Position numbers and translations under genes: made by a program | Shown here: positions 35,502 to 49,500 of the stretch, in pieces | Position numbering within the stretch: position 1 is the stretch's first letter | Layout of the letters: every line of letters begins with the position of its first letter | Assembly: GCA_029204225.1 (NCBI GenBank) | Contig: MU832212.1 | Coordinates: forward strand, 17,846 to 81,845 | Direction of reading: 5' to 3' | Length of the DNA: 64,000 nucleotides | Source: Diphasiastrum complanatum | Lineage: Eukaryota > Streptophyta > Lycopodiopsida > Lycopodiales > Lycopodiaceae | Notes under the pieces: generated by a model | Told to the model about the DNA's origin: nothing | Seen by the model: the letters and a program-made list of their open reading frames with translations, nothing else | The model's database searches: none

Positions 35502-36447
35502 TGTTGTAAAGCTACCTTTACAAGCTTTACTTCCGGTGCCACTGGCGCCAGCATTTTCCCCGACGCCAGCAGCGCCACTGCTGCTCCTGGTGCCACCGGC
35601 GTCGGCGCCGCTCCAGGTGCCACTCCCGGCGCCACTGTGACCAGAATCCAGCTGGTGCCAAGTTCCTATGGCTGAAAATCTTTGATCGGTTCTAGCGAAG
35701 TCCAGAAAGCTCGAATCGATGTGCAATCACCTCACACGATCTAGGCATGTTAAAGGAAGCTTGGGGATCAATAAATTTTAGAGAGAGAAAAGGATTTCCT
35801 AGAGAGAGAAAATTCTAGAGAGAGAAAACATGCTCTACCAGCCTGGGCAGAGCACTTGGTATGAGGGGAGGTGGCGAATCCCACCAATACTATAGGGGAA
35901 TGCGGGTTGCGACTCAGGGCGACAAGTCTCAGCTTCCCTTGCTGGAATGTTGTCTTGGCGTCCCGCCTTGGCATGCCAGCGCCCCGGAGACTAGGGTCGC
36001 TCACACACTTGAAATGTAACCTTCTCAGGTTTATTAATAAAATGGGATTTTCCTCAAACTGACTCTAATTACCTTTTGGGTTTCAGTGTTTGGTAAAAGC
36101 GCCAGTTGTAAGGCCGCTTCAAATCTTTTTGATCTACCACATAGCTGAGGGTTGTATCCCGGGATGCCATCAATATGCCGTCGGGACCATTCGGTCTTGG
36201 ACGCCAGCGGTATGCTGTCAGGACCATTCGGTCCATGAACTGGTTGTCTTCATATCTGTTGCGGCTTGTGGTTCTGAGTGTTCCTTGCGTGAACGTGAAC
36301 GGATTAAGCTTTTGGGGAACGGCTCTAACCTGTCGGCTGAGTTGAATGGCTTGCTTGGGTGGAAGTTACTTGTTTGTGGCTGTCCAGTCTGGCGTGGTGC
36401 TAGGTTGGCTTCCAACGCTTGTGACGAAGCTTTGAGTTGGTTAAGTC
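35502..36447 (+). repeat. LTR D: truncated older LTR of the C family
   Basis: Starts TGTTGTAAAGCTACC like LTR C but in plus orientation, and follows it with many substitutions and small indels through the GGCGCC array and AATAAAATGGG (about 36036) to GAGTTGGTTAAG. It stops about 300-350 bases short of the LTR end: no GCGCTACA end, no primer site, no internal region. It lies 12 bases from LTR C in head-to-head orientation. It is either a 3'-truncated solo LTR or the rest of a deleted element. Confidence 0.85.
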
Positions 36448-36558
36448 AAGAGGTCCAAGACACTCCCCTCGTATCTTGAATTACCCTATGATGGCAGTTT
36501 TCAATGCCACCTGGGGGCAACTCTCACTCCTTGTAAAATGGGAGAGAGTACTCTTTAA
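36445..36558. repeat. 113-bp direct repeat, right copy
   Basis: TCAAGAGGTCCAAGA to CTCTTTAATTGG, with several differences from the left copy at 18763-18875. It begins exactly where LTR D breaks off. Confidence 0.7.
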
Positions 36559-36759
36559 TTGGCTCCACCAATCATAGTAAAGTATTTGGGCCTTTTGGTC
36601 TTAACTCTCACTCCATGTTGCATTCACTTATTTTCAGCACGGTGCTTAGATTAAGCAAAGCCATTGGTGGACATCCCATTCTCAAGGGAGGCAAGATGGA
36701 AGGCAAGATGGAGTAGGTTGTATTCACATACGCCTTACCGACAGGTGTAGGGGGCTCTT

Positions 36760-37509
36760 GTCTTATCCGCCTTGCAAGCAGGTACAAATTAGCGTGACAA
36801 CTTACAAGCTTCGCCGTCGCTCTTCTGCTTTTTTCTCTCTTTCATTTCTGTTCCATAAGAAGAAGTGGGAAGAAAGCGAGGCCCAGAAGACACGGAGCTG
36901 CTGCTTCTGCCTCTTCTTATTGTTATTATCGCGGAGGAGGAGCTTTGCTGCCACATGCGATGTATTGCTCGATCCTCCCTTACGTGTCATTTGTGCAGGA
37001 TTTGAATTTTTGTGGTTTGATCGGCAGTTGCAGAGAAGATCGCCATTTCTCACAATCATCATCTTTTGATTTGATGGCCAACTCGAGCAGTTTGGGATTC
37101 TCTCGCTGCAATTAGTTTTTGTTTCGGGCTTCGAAATGGTTTTGGATATGGATGGCATCAGAGTTTTTTGGAACGCACTTACACTTTCGTTGGCTTAAGT
37201 TTTGCTCTGTTGAAGCAGCAGAGCTTATGATTTACGATAATGAGGTGCCCATTTGCATGCTTTTGCCAGATTAGGGCTTAATTTTCATCTGTATTTTGAT
37301 ATTGTGCTGCCTAGCGAACGCCGCAGCAGCGGAAAATCAGATAGTTAAGTTGGTAATGTTTCAGCAGGGTTTGGCAGGCTGAGGCCTTATTGCGTGTTGA
37401 CTTTACCCGTCACGTATAATCCCCTACTTCCGACTTCATCAATTTGGAGCACTATCATATTTTCGCCCTGACGTATTTTCTCCAACTTCCGATTTCATCA
37501 GTTTGGAGC
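36760..37509 (+). promoter_or_regulatory. Probable promoter and 5' untranslated region of the KMS1-like gene
   Basis: A pyrimidine-rich stretch (TCTCTCTTTCATTTCTG near 36835, CTGCTTCTGCCTCTTCTT near 36901) typical of plant 5' leaders precedes the first coding exon. A clear TATA box could not be fixed. No other gene is seen between LTR D and 37510. The limits given are approximate. Confidence 0.4.
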
Positions 37510-40500
37510 ATGCAAGACGAAGCAGGCATGGACGGTGCGCATCCATCTTCCCCTACTTCTAGTTCCATCGTCAGGGAACCCCGTTCATCTAGCGATCCCC
37601 TAGGTACATCTTTCCTCATTTTATGCTTTATGATTCGTAAATTTTTTTTTCGGTTCAACTCGATTTTTGAATGCTACTGAATGCACAGACTGGAAAGGAA
37701 GTTAAACATCACTATTGCTGAAGGTGTATTTACAATTAACAAGCTAATGCTAAGGTTTTTTTTTTCACGTTTGGCACTTACAAATGTTCTTCAATTTAGT
37801 GAGCCTTGTAGCTATTAGAGCTGAACTGGATGAAGCCCTTGCTGCATTGAGAAGTTAGTTAGCATGCAATAGACAAATGTGGATAGTTAGGCAAGTGCAG
37901 CTGAAAGAATCTACAATTAATTTGGAATAGTGTGACGATGCCACTTTTTGCCTTATAGTTTGTTGTACTTTACATTTGAGTTTATCAATGTTGTCAAAGT
38001 GATGCTGACAAGAGGAAATTCTGCACTGTGGTTGTCTTGCCATGTAATAATCTTCTTTCACAAACTTTTAAACAAGGTTTAAGAAAATCATGAGAAAAGT
38101 TCCAACTGTTTTAGACTCTTTTAGTTTTATCTTTGGTATTTCAGCTTATGGTATGTTTACGATGATTAATAATAGAGTCCAAAAAAGTGGGGTGCCCGCT
38201 TTGTTTCTAGTATTTTGTCTTTGTTTCAGTAACTCGTATACATATTATGATCCTTGTTCTTAATTTTGATTTCTTTCTATTTGAATTATTATCATTATTG
38301 TTATTTTTTCTTTTTGCTTAACTGGTTGTCTTTTGCTTCTTACTACTTAGTCAACACTGGGTCTACCCAAGAGAATCCAGATTCTTTTGAAACCCCGTTA
38401 GCAACTTATGCTTGGGTTTTGATGAGACATAAGCAATGTTGTTTGGCTAAGATTTTTTGTTTATTGAATTTTATATTATTGTTTTGACTTAGATCCTTTG
38501 ACTTTTTGAGTTGCTCGTATATTGTTTCTAAGCTTTACCGTATGACATCACTGACTTCTCTATATAAATTTGTGAAATTGGATATATTCTAATTTCATGA
38601 ATAGATATATATAAGGTTATGGATGTCGCTTTTCTGAGAAAAGCATCTACAACTAGATTTGCAACATGTGATTAGTACAAGCCTTCAACAAAAATTGTTT
38701 GGCTATGTTACTTTTTTCAAGTAGTGTGAGAATTAAGTTATCTTCTCAGGGTCTCTTCTGGTGAAGTTATGTTCAAATCAAAAGCCTGATATAAATGCAT
38801 GATGAGGTTGTAATTTAAACTTTAAAGTAATAAGATCAAAAAGTCTCTTCTACCTACATTTTCCAACAAAAACCTTGATAGAAGTAGCCAAGAAAAGCTG
38901 CTTATCTATGGTGTTATTTTCTATTTTTATTATTAGATTTTAGATCTTCATGCATAGATGCATAGCTTCCCCAAACACTGCGTTCCAGAAATTTGGAGTG
39001 TTTCGGAGCAAAATGTCGTGCCTTTTAAATTTTTTTTCCTTTCCCTAGTTCTTGTTTCATGTATGTGTTAGGGTGGAAAAAAAAACACATATAGGTTATT
39101 CAAAACATTGTGAACTATGAATTGGACTATCTAGTATCAGTGTTGAGTGATCATTGATGCATGTTGTTTGGTTTTCTTATAGTTTAGACTCCAATTTATT
39201 GTTTACAATCATACATGGTAGCGAGTTATGAAGGAGGTCGTTTACCAACCTTCTGTCACTATCACAATTATTGTGGGATTCAAATCTATAGTTTGATTGA
39301 GTGAGTGGCAAGAGCAATAGTGTCTCGGGTGGATTTACCCACCCCACCCCACCATGTGACTAGCAAAAACTCGTCTTACTCACCTTGAGATTCAATGAAA
39401 TATCCCTGTTTGCGCTCAAAATCCAACACCTGTCTCTCGATCTTGCGCAACAAGGGGCCATGACCTGCACAAAGACAAAGGACGTTGTTAGATTTTAGGA
39501 AACATCAGAGTCAAAAGCACACAAAAAGTGTTGATGATTACACGAGTGATGAAAACAAGATGGGTTAAATAGCCCTATTGGGGGACAGCCCTAACTTGGA
39601 TACACATTTTGAGTGTTGTCCTCTAGTTGTCGACACTCCGCATCTGTCGTATGGCTTTAGTAGCCCACATAGGGTGAAGCAAATGACCAATTGCGTGTAT
39701 GGGCTTGTGGAAGAAATTCCCCAAACTGACTCCTTTGATGGAAATGCCTCTCTTGTAGATGATGGTGTCAGAAATAAATGACTATGCTAAAGTTAATCCA
39801 TAGTTTACTTTGACCCAAAAGGTCGAGATTTGTGTAACCACGGGTATTTAGTTATTTAGGCCATGTTAAGTTTGTCTTAACTTCAGTTTGACCCAATTTT
39901 GGTCATGTGTGACTCGTGGGTCCTTAGGGGTCTAATTTTGTTTAAGGGCCCTATCTTGACTAGCATTATTGTAGTTCATTGAAGGACACGGTTTCAGTAC
40001 AAGCGTTTTGGTTGTTGACAAGTCACAATGTGAAGTCGGTCTTGCCAAAGCTACTGTTCTGTTCATTTGAGGAAATTATGCTACGTTACGATTCAAGACT
40101 AGAATTGTAATAGCTAGGATCAAAACTGCTTGGAGATGAAAGTGACTGACATAGCAAGCCTTGTTTAGTATTGAGCTTACTTTTGAAGACTAAAACTGTG
40201 CTATGTTTTCAACCTGGCTAATCACAGAGCAACTAAAGAAGACACACATAAGAGAAAGGGAGCAGCTTGTCTTGACCAAGTCTCCAGTTACAACTATGAA
40301 GTTCTTCACACTCGCAATACTAAAATACTTAGCACGCTTTTGGGCCTATGCTGCTACTCACAACGTGGCACTTGGTTTGGTTGCTCTCTTATGTCCTATT
40401 TCTTGGCTAACCCTTTTTTCGCTTGATGGACCTCATGAGAAGGTACTTATATGTTTACTTTGTATGCAACACCTGAATTTACTATTTACTTTTGTTTAAT

Positions 40501-43500
40501 GAGCTTATTCCTTATATTTATTGTAGATGTATGCATGTGCACTTTGAGGTTGAGATTATCATGACTGACAACCTTCCAGTTTTTAAAGACGAGTTACTGT
40601 TTAGTGGTTAGGACAGGACAGTTAGTTACTTATACACTTTTAATTTGGCAGTTCTTGGAAGAATGTCTAGCTTATTTCCGATTCGCACTGTGGTGGGTTG
40701 GGCTTGGCGTTGCTTCCTCCATAGGACTTGGTACATTTCTTTGTGTGTAGTTGCTATGATGTCTTTCATCACTACAAGTTTGATAGTTTAGTATCCTGAC
40801 ACATACCTTTTATATTTCCAACTTAAGTTGAGGAGCATTGTTATTCTTATCCTTATAGAATCCTAACAAAATTGTTTCTGCTTTCAGGTTCTGGATTACA
40901 TACGTTTGTTCTTTATTTAGGCCCTCACATTGCAATGTTCACATTAAAAGCTACATTATGTGGAAGAGAGGATCTAAAAAAGGCACCATATGATACTCCT
41001 CAATATGGTATTAGCTCTACATGGGCTGATAGAGATTGCGCAGACATAGGCTCACCCAAGTATCCCCGTTTAGCCACTGACTATGATTGTTACATGGTTC
41101 CCCTGCACAGAATTTTGGTGCAAGTGCAACCAGAGGCAATATTATGGGGTATTGGAACGGCACTTGGGGAGCTCCCTCCATACTTTATATCAAGAGCAGG
41201 TATGGAGAATTCGAACCTTACGAATGCTGTCAACTGTAGACAGCTCAGTGAGAGTCATCACACCCTGAACTGTCTATGGTTACCTTATCTGGTACCAGTA
41301 CCTGCCATTTTTTCATATTAAGATTCTTATATATGTACTATTATCTATGCTTGTAAAGTACAAGCTCGACATTATTTAGGCTCTCAAAGTGCAGATGAAT
41401 TTTTGAGTGTTTTGTGTACTTATGTTGCTTTGAGGTTTCTACATCAAGCTCCATGAAAGTTGTGTGTCAACTGCTATAAGCGACTGTGCTGTCTAAAGAA
41501 GTTGCATATCTTTCAGAAAGTTGTTTGTGTGACTGTCTCACCGACTTAAAGCAGGCCAGTTGTTTGTTGCATATTGAGTTTAAGGCATTCTTGTTTGTGG
41601 AATTGTAAGAAACAAAGTGTTTTTTATGTACAAATTTGGAAATTAGAACTTTTACAATCCAAAATCTTACTTGGTGGTTTAAATTTTGATTCAGCAAGAC
41701 AGTCTGGAGAAAGGCTGAAAGAATTGGAGGATAATACCAATGAAGAAGGTCCTTCTCACAGCAATAGCTCTGATTACCTGAAAAAGTTAAAGCGCTGGAT
41801 GTTTGCGCACAGTCAACAACTTGGGTTCTTTACCGTTCTTATTTTTGCATCTGTAAGTTAACCATCAATGGTATAACATTCTCTGTTAGTACATCTTGTG
41901 ATGTGTGAGGGAAAGTGGAGGATGGGGTGTTGCTAAATTATTCAGCAATTTACTGGTTTCAGTGTGATGAGAAGGTGAAACCAAAAGAATAATCATCAAG
42001 AAGATATTTTTTCAACAACTTGGGTTCTTTACCGTTCTTATTTTTGCATCTGTAAGTTAACCATCAATGGTAGAACATTCTCTGTTAGTACATCTTGTGA
42101 TGTGTGAGGGAAAGCGGAGGATGGGGTGTTGCTGAATTATTCAGCAATTTACTGGTTTCAGTGTGATGAGAAGGTGAAACCAAAAGAATAATCATCAAGA
42201 AGATATTTTATATATATATATATTTTTCAAGAGGACACTATTCCAAACCCATTTGCGTCTTTGTAGTTAGACTTCTATTGAGCAACAACACCTTTGCAAT
42301 CAACCTCTGGAGGTTGGAACTGTATCCACCTTAGATATACTTTTTTCTGTATTTTAAAGTGCTTTCGGTTGCTTCGACAATTTTTGAATAAAGAATACTT
42401 CTGAACTGAAATTCTAATGAACTCTTGTATCAGATTTCATTGCATTGAATTGTGAAATATCACTTCAGGGTCTAAGAGCTGGAAAAGAGTTTGATTTCAT
42501 GAATAGTTTGAGATCCTAGTGTATGCAGTGACTCCCCTGAGCTAGGGTCCATTGTGGATTTATCCACATTTAACATGAGTCTTCTGATTCATTTGAACCT
42601 AAGTCTTTTTACTTAATCAAACAAGTCACACTCTCCAATGATCAACCATACAATGTGGAAGTAGGTAGCATTATAACATTAACACCCAAGTGAGCCTAAT
42701 AACCATGCCTATCATGTGGGTAAGTGCACTAGAAGCCATCAAAAACACATATGACCACCAATCAAATAAACATCAAGCTATTTGAAGGGACAATGAATTG
42801 AGAGAGAGAGAGAGAGAGAGCTTTATTAATGTCTTTTCCATGCCAAAGGCATAAAAGACTAATGAAGTACATGTCAAGTGTGTGGTAACCATGGGCCCGA
42901 AGAAGAATTGAAGAGAAGGTCAATAAGACGTCTCCCTTCAGCATCATCGTAAGAACGCTTCTTACGACGGAGAACACGGTGGTAGGAGCGTCAGGAAGAT
43001 CGAAGCAGATGTGGAGCGTGGATACGTGAATAAGTAATTGACTGGTGAAGGGAACGACACTCGGCATCATACCAAGGAGGGTGTACGTCGAGTCTTTTGG
43101 GAATGGGGTTTTGTGGGAAGAGTTAGTGATGCAGAGAGGTGGTGAGAAAAGCAGCCTCGACTGGACCGTCATGAGGAAAGGAGTGTAAAAGTGAAGCCAA
43201 GGATTGCCGGTATAGTGGCATGTAAATGGGATCAAATGTGTACATGGGTGCTCGGGTAATTATGGGTAGTGTAGATGAATGAGTGGGTGGGGGGTGGCCG
43301 ATATCGAAGGAGAGAAATGAGTGATCAGAAAGGGTTGTGGGAGAAACGCGGAAGTCAGAGACTATGGGTACAAAGGATGGTGACCCCATGAGATAGTCAA
43401 CGACACTATACTCCACTGTGAGGATGGCATGTATAGTTGTCTGAATGTGGCCAGCAGGGTAAGCTGTAATCTCTTGGATTCCGCCTCTGAGCTCACTGTA

Positions 43501-46500
43501 GACTGAAGTATGGTGCCATAGAGCTTCGCAAGAACATGCCCAATCATGATAGTGTGGTAGTTATTGTTAGGAACAACATAACAATATGAAGGCAAAGCTA
43601 GTCTGATCCACCCTGCCGATGCACTCTCTTATAGAATGCCCCTCCTAGCCCAATGTGAGTTTGCACGGGAACGATAGGTGGGAGTTACTGCCAACACCCA
43701 GTGTTCATGCTGCATGGACTAGATTACTGTTGCATGTGTGGTCCCAGTCCATCACTGATGGATTACATGGCGCCAGACTGTCATGCATGCGTCTGCATGT
43801 GTCCGCATGGTCATTACTGGCCCTCATACCAACTGCATGGTATGCCTGACTCACACTGTCCTCTGCCCTCTGGTGGTTAGCTGTTTCCAGATGTTGGGTC
43901 GGTACTATTACGGTCTTGTAATACTCCCTCCCCCTTAAGAACAGTCTTCGTCCTCTAAGACAAAATCTGGATTAGTGCCTCTTTCTCAAGTGGCATTCTC
44001 AACTGGCTGATCCTTCCACTTGATCAAATATTCTTGATATAGTGTATGACGAGTCTGTGTCTCCCTAACAGTGAGAATACTTTCTGGCTCATGTGGAAGT
44101 TGCTGAGAATCTTTGAGGGGAACTAGAACACTGTCCTTGACTAGATTATCTGATCTAGTTAAAGCCCTTCGTAACCGACTGACATGGAAAACTGGATGGA
44201 CTTTAGCTCATAGGAAACTTTGTCTATTCTCCTAATAATGGTAAACGAACCACAATACCTAGGAGACAACTTAGCACACACTCCTGTTTTGAGCGTTTTA
44301 GTGTCATCTGAGACTCGAAGAAAGATTTTCTCACTAGGAGAGAATTGTACATCCCGTCTGTGTGGATCTGCACACTGCTTAGCTCGATCTTGGGCTTGCC
44401 TAATGCTACGCTTAGCATGTTTTACCATCTGGTTTAGGTTTTCTAAAAAGTTTTTGTTGCTTCAACTTTTTCCTGTTTAAACTCCACTGTTGTGGCTGAG
44501 CGTGGCTGAAAACCATACATCAGCATGAAGGGGCTGTATACCGTAGCTAAATGTTTGGTATTCTTATAAGCAAACTCTAATATTGAGAGATACTCCTCCC
44601 AATTTGTCTGCTTTTTCCTGACGTATGCACGAAGCATATCCTCCAGCACATGATTTGCTCTTTCTGTTTGACCGTCCGTTTGTGGATGGTATGTAGTACT
44701 CATGTTTAGTTTAGTATGGAGATGATGGAATACTGCCCTCCAAAAATTTCCATTAAACTTACTGTCCTGGTCACTGACTATGCCGGAAGGGAGACCATAT
44801 AATTTAATAGTCCGTCTATAAACAACCTTGCTAATTCTGGAGCTCTAACGGTTGTTTTGGTCGGAATAAAGTGAGCCATTTTGGTCAAACGGTCAACTGC
44901 AACCCATATCGCATCATGACCCTTCTAGGTCGTATACTTGGATGAATCTTTCCCAGGCCTAGGAACTGGTTCAGAAGTATGCACGTCTCTGTTCTGGACT
45001 GTCTTCCAGATTATGGAGAAATACGAATCACTTTTACATTTACCCCTCAAGGACAAGAGTAACTCATTACGAAACTGGGTAAAACTCAACTCGTTTATCA
45101 TTGGCATTCTGCTAAGAGCATCTCCCACTATATTGAACTTTCCTTGTTTATATCTGAAATACAAGTCAAATTCATGCATTAGCTCAGCCCATCGAGCTTT
45201 CTGACCTCCTCAATATGAAATGGAGTTTCAGTGATCTTATGCATACCTATGTTTAATGTATCTCTCTCTTTCTTCAAGTGATATGTCCTAGGGATTGGGA
45301 CTTTTCTAATTTGAACTTGCTTAAAAGCTTCTCTAATTAGTTTAAATGTTGTTGCATATGCTTCTCTGCTAATACCCACAAAATCACAAGCACCCTGAAC
45401 TATAGTCTTATCTAAATTTTTTTGAATGTCCACCATCAAAGACTCTGCTATTTTACACTTTACATTTGAAATCATATTGTTCATCACGATACGCTCAGTG
45501 GATTTGCAAGTCAATATTGTGCCCAATGACATTCCTAGTGAAGCATTGTCTTTAATATTCCGAGAGCTCAGGCTGGTTACACAAATATCTAAGGCTTTCA
45601 TGGTCAGTCAGGACCTCAAAGCTAGCACCATACAAATAATGCCGCCAAGTCTTAAGGTCATGAATAATAGAAAAAAATTCCTTCTCATAAGCACTATATC
45701 TGGTTTGAGTGGGTTCAAGCTTCTTACTTTCGAACGCTATTGGTCGTCCGTTTTGGTTCAACACCGCACCTACTGCAAAGTCGCTAGCATTTGTTTCAAC
45801 CACAAAAGGCTGATTGGGTCTACGACTTTCGGTATTGGTGCTGTAACCAAGGCTGACTTGAGAGCATGAAAACTCTCTTGTTGCTTTGGCCCCCAAACAA
45901 ACTCTTTTCCCTTCCTTTTAAGAAGATTTGTCATGGGAATTGCTATCTGAGCATAATCCTTGACAAATCGTCTGTAATATCCTGAAATTCCAAGAAAGAT
46001 TTGAAGATCTGTTATACTGTTTGGTCTAGGCCATTTGAATATGGCTTTGACTGTATTTGGATTTATTTTAATCCCATCTTTGGAAATAATATGGCCCAAA
46101 TATGCTATTTCTTCGGTAAAAAACTCACATTTAGGTCTCTTTGCGAATAGCTTATGCTTTTTGAGCAAGCGGAACACCGTTCTGAGGTGAGCCAAATGCT
46201 CTTTCTTAGTTTACTGTAGACTAAGATATCATCTAGAAAAACTACTATAAATTTTTCTAAATATGGTCGAAGAACACTATTCATCAGGGTCATAAAAGTT
46301 GCCGGAGCGTTGGTGAGTCCAAAGGGCATCACCTTAAACTCATAATGACTGTGACGAGTTCTGAAAGTTGTTTTCGAGATATCTTCCGCCTTAATACGGA
46401 CTTGATGATACCCGGAACGAAGATCTATTTTACTGAAATATTTGGCCTCGTCGAGCTGATCAAACAACTCGTTTACCTGAGGCATAGGGTAATTGTTCTT

Positions 46501-49500
46501 TATTGTGACTTTATTTAATGCTCTGTAGTCTACGCATAAATGCATAGACCTTTCTTTCTAACTAAAAGGACAGGTGTTGCCTAAGGGGAACTGCTTGGTT
46601 TTATCTCTCCTTTACTTAGATATTCTGTTAATTGTCTAGTTATTTCCTTATCCTTTGACTGACTAACCTGATAGGGTGGCTTAGCTATGGGTGTTGTACC
46701 AGGTACTAAGTTAATAGCATGATCAACTTCTCTACTGGGTGGTAAACCACTAGGCAAGTCATCAGGAAAAACATAATTTTGTTATACTTAACAGAGCATC
46801 TAACTTTTTCTTTTTAAGAAAATATTACTGCAAACAAATTCATCAGAAATAAACTGCAAGTCACAAAGAAGTACCTCATGTTGATCATCCTCCATAAGCT
46901 GAACAAGCTTTGAGCTGCACACCAAGGGACTGTTGGGGACTCCATGCTCCCCATGCAGTTGAACTTCTTGACCATTTTGCTGAAAACTAAAAGGATTTTC
47001 TTGATAATTCCGTTGGAGAGTGGGGCCCAAACTGTAGAGCCAATCCCTTCCTAGTACTAGGTCGGTATGGTCCAAATGCCTGACCTGAAAATTCAGGTTG
47101 TCCTGATAACCTTGAATTTCCAGACCTAAATTACTGACCATGGTTTTCCACACTTTCTTATCCTGACCCTTCGCCAAAGAAACTATATACCTACGCTGAC
47201 TAGGTGTTTTTGGAAGCTGTAGTTTCTTGACTCTGGTGTAATTGATGAAATTATGGGTTGCCCCATCATCCACCATTACTCTTACTGACTGATTGCCAGT
47301 TTTCCCATGCATGCGTACTAGGTCGTGAGGCCCAAAACTGGAGGGTCCCCTAGCATAGTAGTGGTCAATTGACAATGGTGCTCATGGTCTTCATGGAACA
47401 CCTCTATTTCGGTAGCTGCCGAATCAGTGGGGAAACTTACGGTTTGGACTAGGTGTTATCTTTCTTTTTATTGAAGGATCCTTTAGGGCATTGTCTAACT
47501 GTATGTCCCTTACCCATACAAACAAAACACAACCTTTCTTGTTTTGCTTTTTCATAATTTTCAATTTTCAATGGCTATATAATTGTAGGGCGTTTCTGAG
47601 GACCTTCATTAGATTTATCAAATTTTTTTCTTTTAAAGAATTTTTTCTTAAAGGAGGAAGTTGACTGAGAAGCTGCTCAGTACTAGACTGTTTGGCCTTT
47701 TGCTTGCCCACTGGATCAAGGTTACACCCTGATTCGAACCGGCCGATTCGAACCGCCAGGCCAGGTTCGAATCGGAAAACAGTTTGAACTAAAAAACAAA
47801 AAAAATTTCAAAACGATTTTTTTGGCTTTTTGGGGTTTTTGTTAACGTTTCGAACCCGCTCCAAATGGTTTTAACCGCGGTTCAATGCAACTATGCACTG
47901 AATCATCATAGATTTGAGCAAACTTAATAGCCTATTCTAGAGTAGTAGGTGAGTTACGCTGAACTTCCACCTTATACTCATCTCGGAGCCCACGGACAAA
48001 GCTTCTGACTTTTTGATAGTCATCAACGTTCTTAAGTTTAAGGATAGCTTCCCTATACCGTGATATGTAGTGGATTAGGGATTTGTCCATGCCCAATTTT
48101 TCCCAGCCTTTCAAGCCCTATCAAGTTCATTGGTCAGCAAAAACTCTTGTGGGAAGGCTTCCTTGAAAGCCTTCCATGACTGGGGGGTCTGCCCAGTCTC
48201 CTGAAGGTTCAGCCACCACTGGTACTGTTGCATGTGGGGTCCCAGTCCATCATTGATGGATTGCATGGCCCTAGAATATCATGCATGCGTCCACATGTGT
48301 TTGCATGTGTCCGCATGGGCATTACTGGCCCTCATACCAACTGCATGGTATGCATGCATGCCTGACTCACATTGTCCTCTGCCCTCTGGTGGTTAGCTAT
48401 TCTCAAATGTTGGGTCGGTATTGTTACGGTCTCGTAACAGTTGCCAGGAACCATGGGGTCACTATTTTTATGGATAGGGTGGATGATGCCGCATGGACTA
48501 GGAGTTCATATTCGAGGTCTTCGATGTCTCTTGCCTTATGGGATTTCATTCTCTTGATGGCTGCAAGTACCATGTCAGAGATGAAGAAGGTGAACTCAGA
48601 AGGGCGTGGAGAGATAGAGATGGGTGCATCAGTGTGGATGGTATATAGACTGGTAGCATAGTTGGCCCATATGTGGAAATCATCCAGGAGAGGTGGTGGA
48701 GCATGAGGGATAAACTCACGCCAAAAGGCACCCGAAGAAGAACTGAAGAGAAGGTCAACAAGCCGCTTTCTTTCAGAGTCAGTATAGGCACGCTTTTTAC
48801 GGCGGAGTGTATGGTGTAAATAGCGTCGGGCAGAGCGGAGGTGTGGGGAGCATGATTACGTGCGTGGGTGACAAGTTGATGAAGAGAATTCGACATCATA
48901 CCATGGGGGACGGAGCAATGAGGAATGTGTGCATTTACCTTTATGGGGATTAGACGGAAAGGCTAGAGAAGCGGCGGTATGAAGAGAGGTGGTAAGGAAG
49001 GCGGCTTGTGTCTCAATTGTACTGTCATGGGGAAAGGAGTGGAGTAAGGAAGACTCTTGGTAGACTGGCGTATACTTTTAGTCTTTTCCATCTTAGGCTT
49101 CAGGGCCGTTTGGTTGTGCGTGCTTTTTTTCGAGGCAACCACAGTGCTATCATAGGCCTTGGCCACACGGATAGCATCTTAAAAAAATTGGAGGATATTT
49201 CGTTTTAATAATTGGCTGGCAATTTATGAATGAACTGTTATTGTGCCAATTTTCTTCTAAAAAGCGGCACCTTGGCCATTGTTCGTAATATAGCATCTGT
49301 CTAAAAACTTAGTTTAGAAAAACTTGGTTTTAACATACCCAATTGCCAATTAAAATTATACCAATGAATTCTGCAAATGGTGTCCAAGCAATAACAATGC
49401 TGAAAAACCATGTCGATGCAATGAAATTTAGTTTACACAATTTTGTAAGCCATTACAACTCATCGTAGGGCCTCAACTTACATGCAGGTTGGGTGTGGAG

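Larger units (their letters stand above)
43923..48227 (-). pseudogene. Ty3/gypsy gag-pol remnant in the KMS1 intron
   Basis: Order on the minus strand: gag end (48114-47932; [19 protein letters not shown]), protease (47330-46900; [22 protein letters not shown]), RT (46545-46105; [22 protein letters not shown]), RNase H (45896-45552 and to 45100; [22 protein letters not shown]), integrase (44960-44600; [29 protein letters not shown]) and a C-terminal region to about 44160. The protease motif is DDG instead of DSG/DTG. Stops and shifts break it in several places. The 5' LTR runs straight into mid-gag, so leader and gag start are deleted. It lies antisense to the host gene. Confidence 0.9.

Noticed and set aside
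40203-40227. ATG at 40203 as the KMS1 start
   Set aside because: It lies before the acceptor at 40227. Joining exon 37510-37603 to 40228 keeps frame and gives an N-terminus like that of plant KMS1 proteins.
47716-47780. tRNA gene (GGTTCGAATC words)
   Set aside because: The words occur as inverted repeats without a cloverleaf or acceptor stem.
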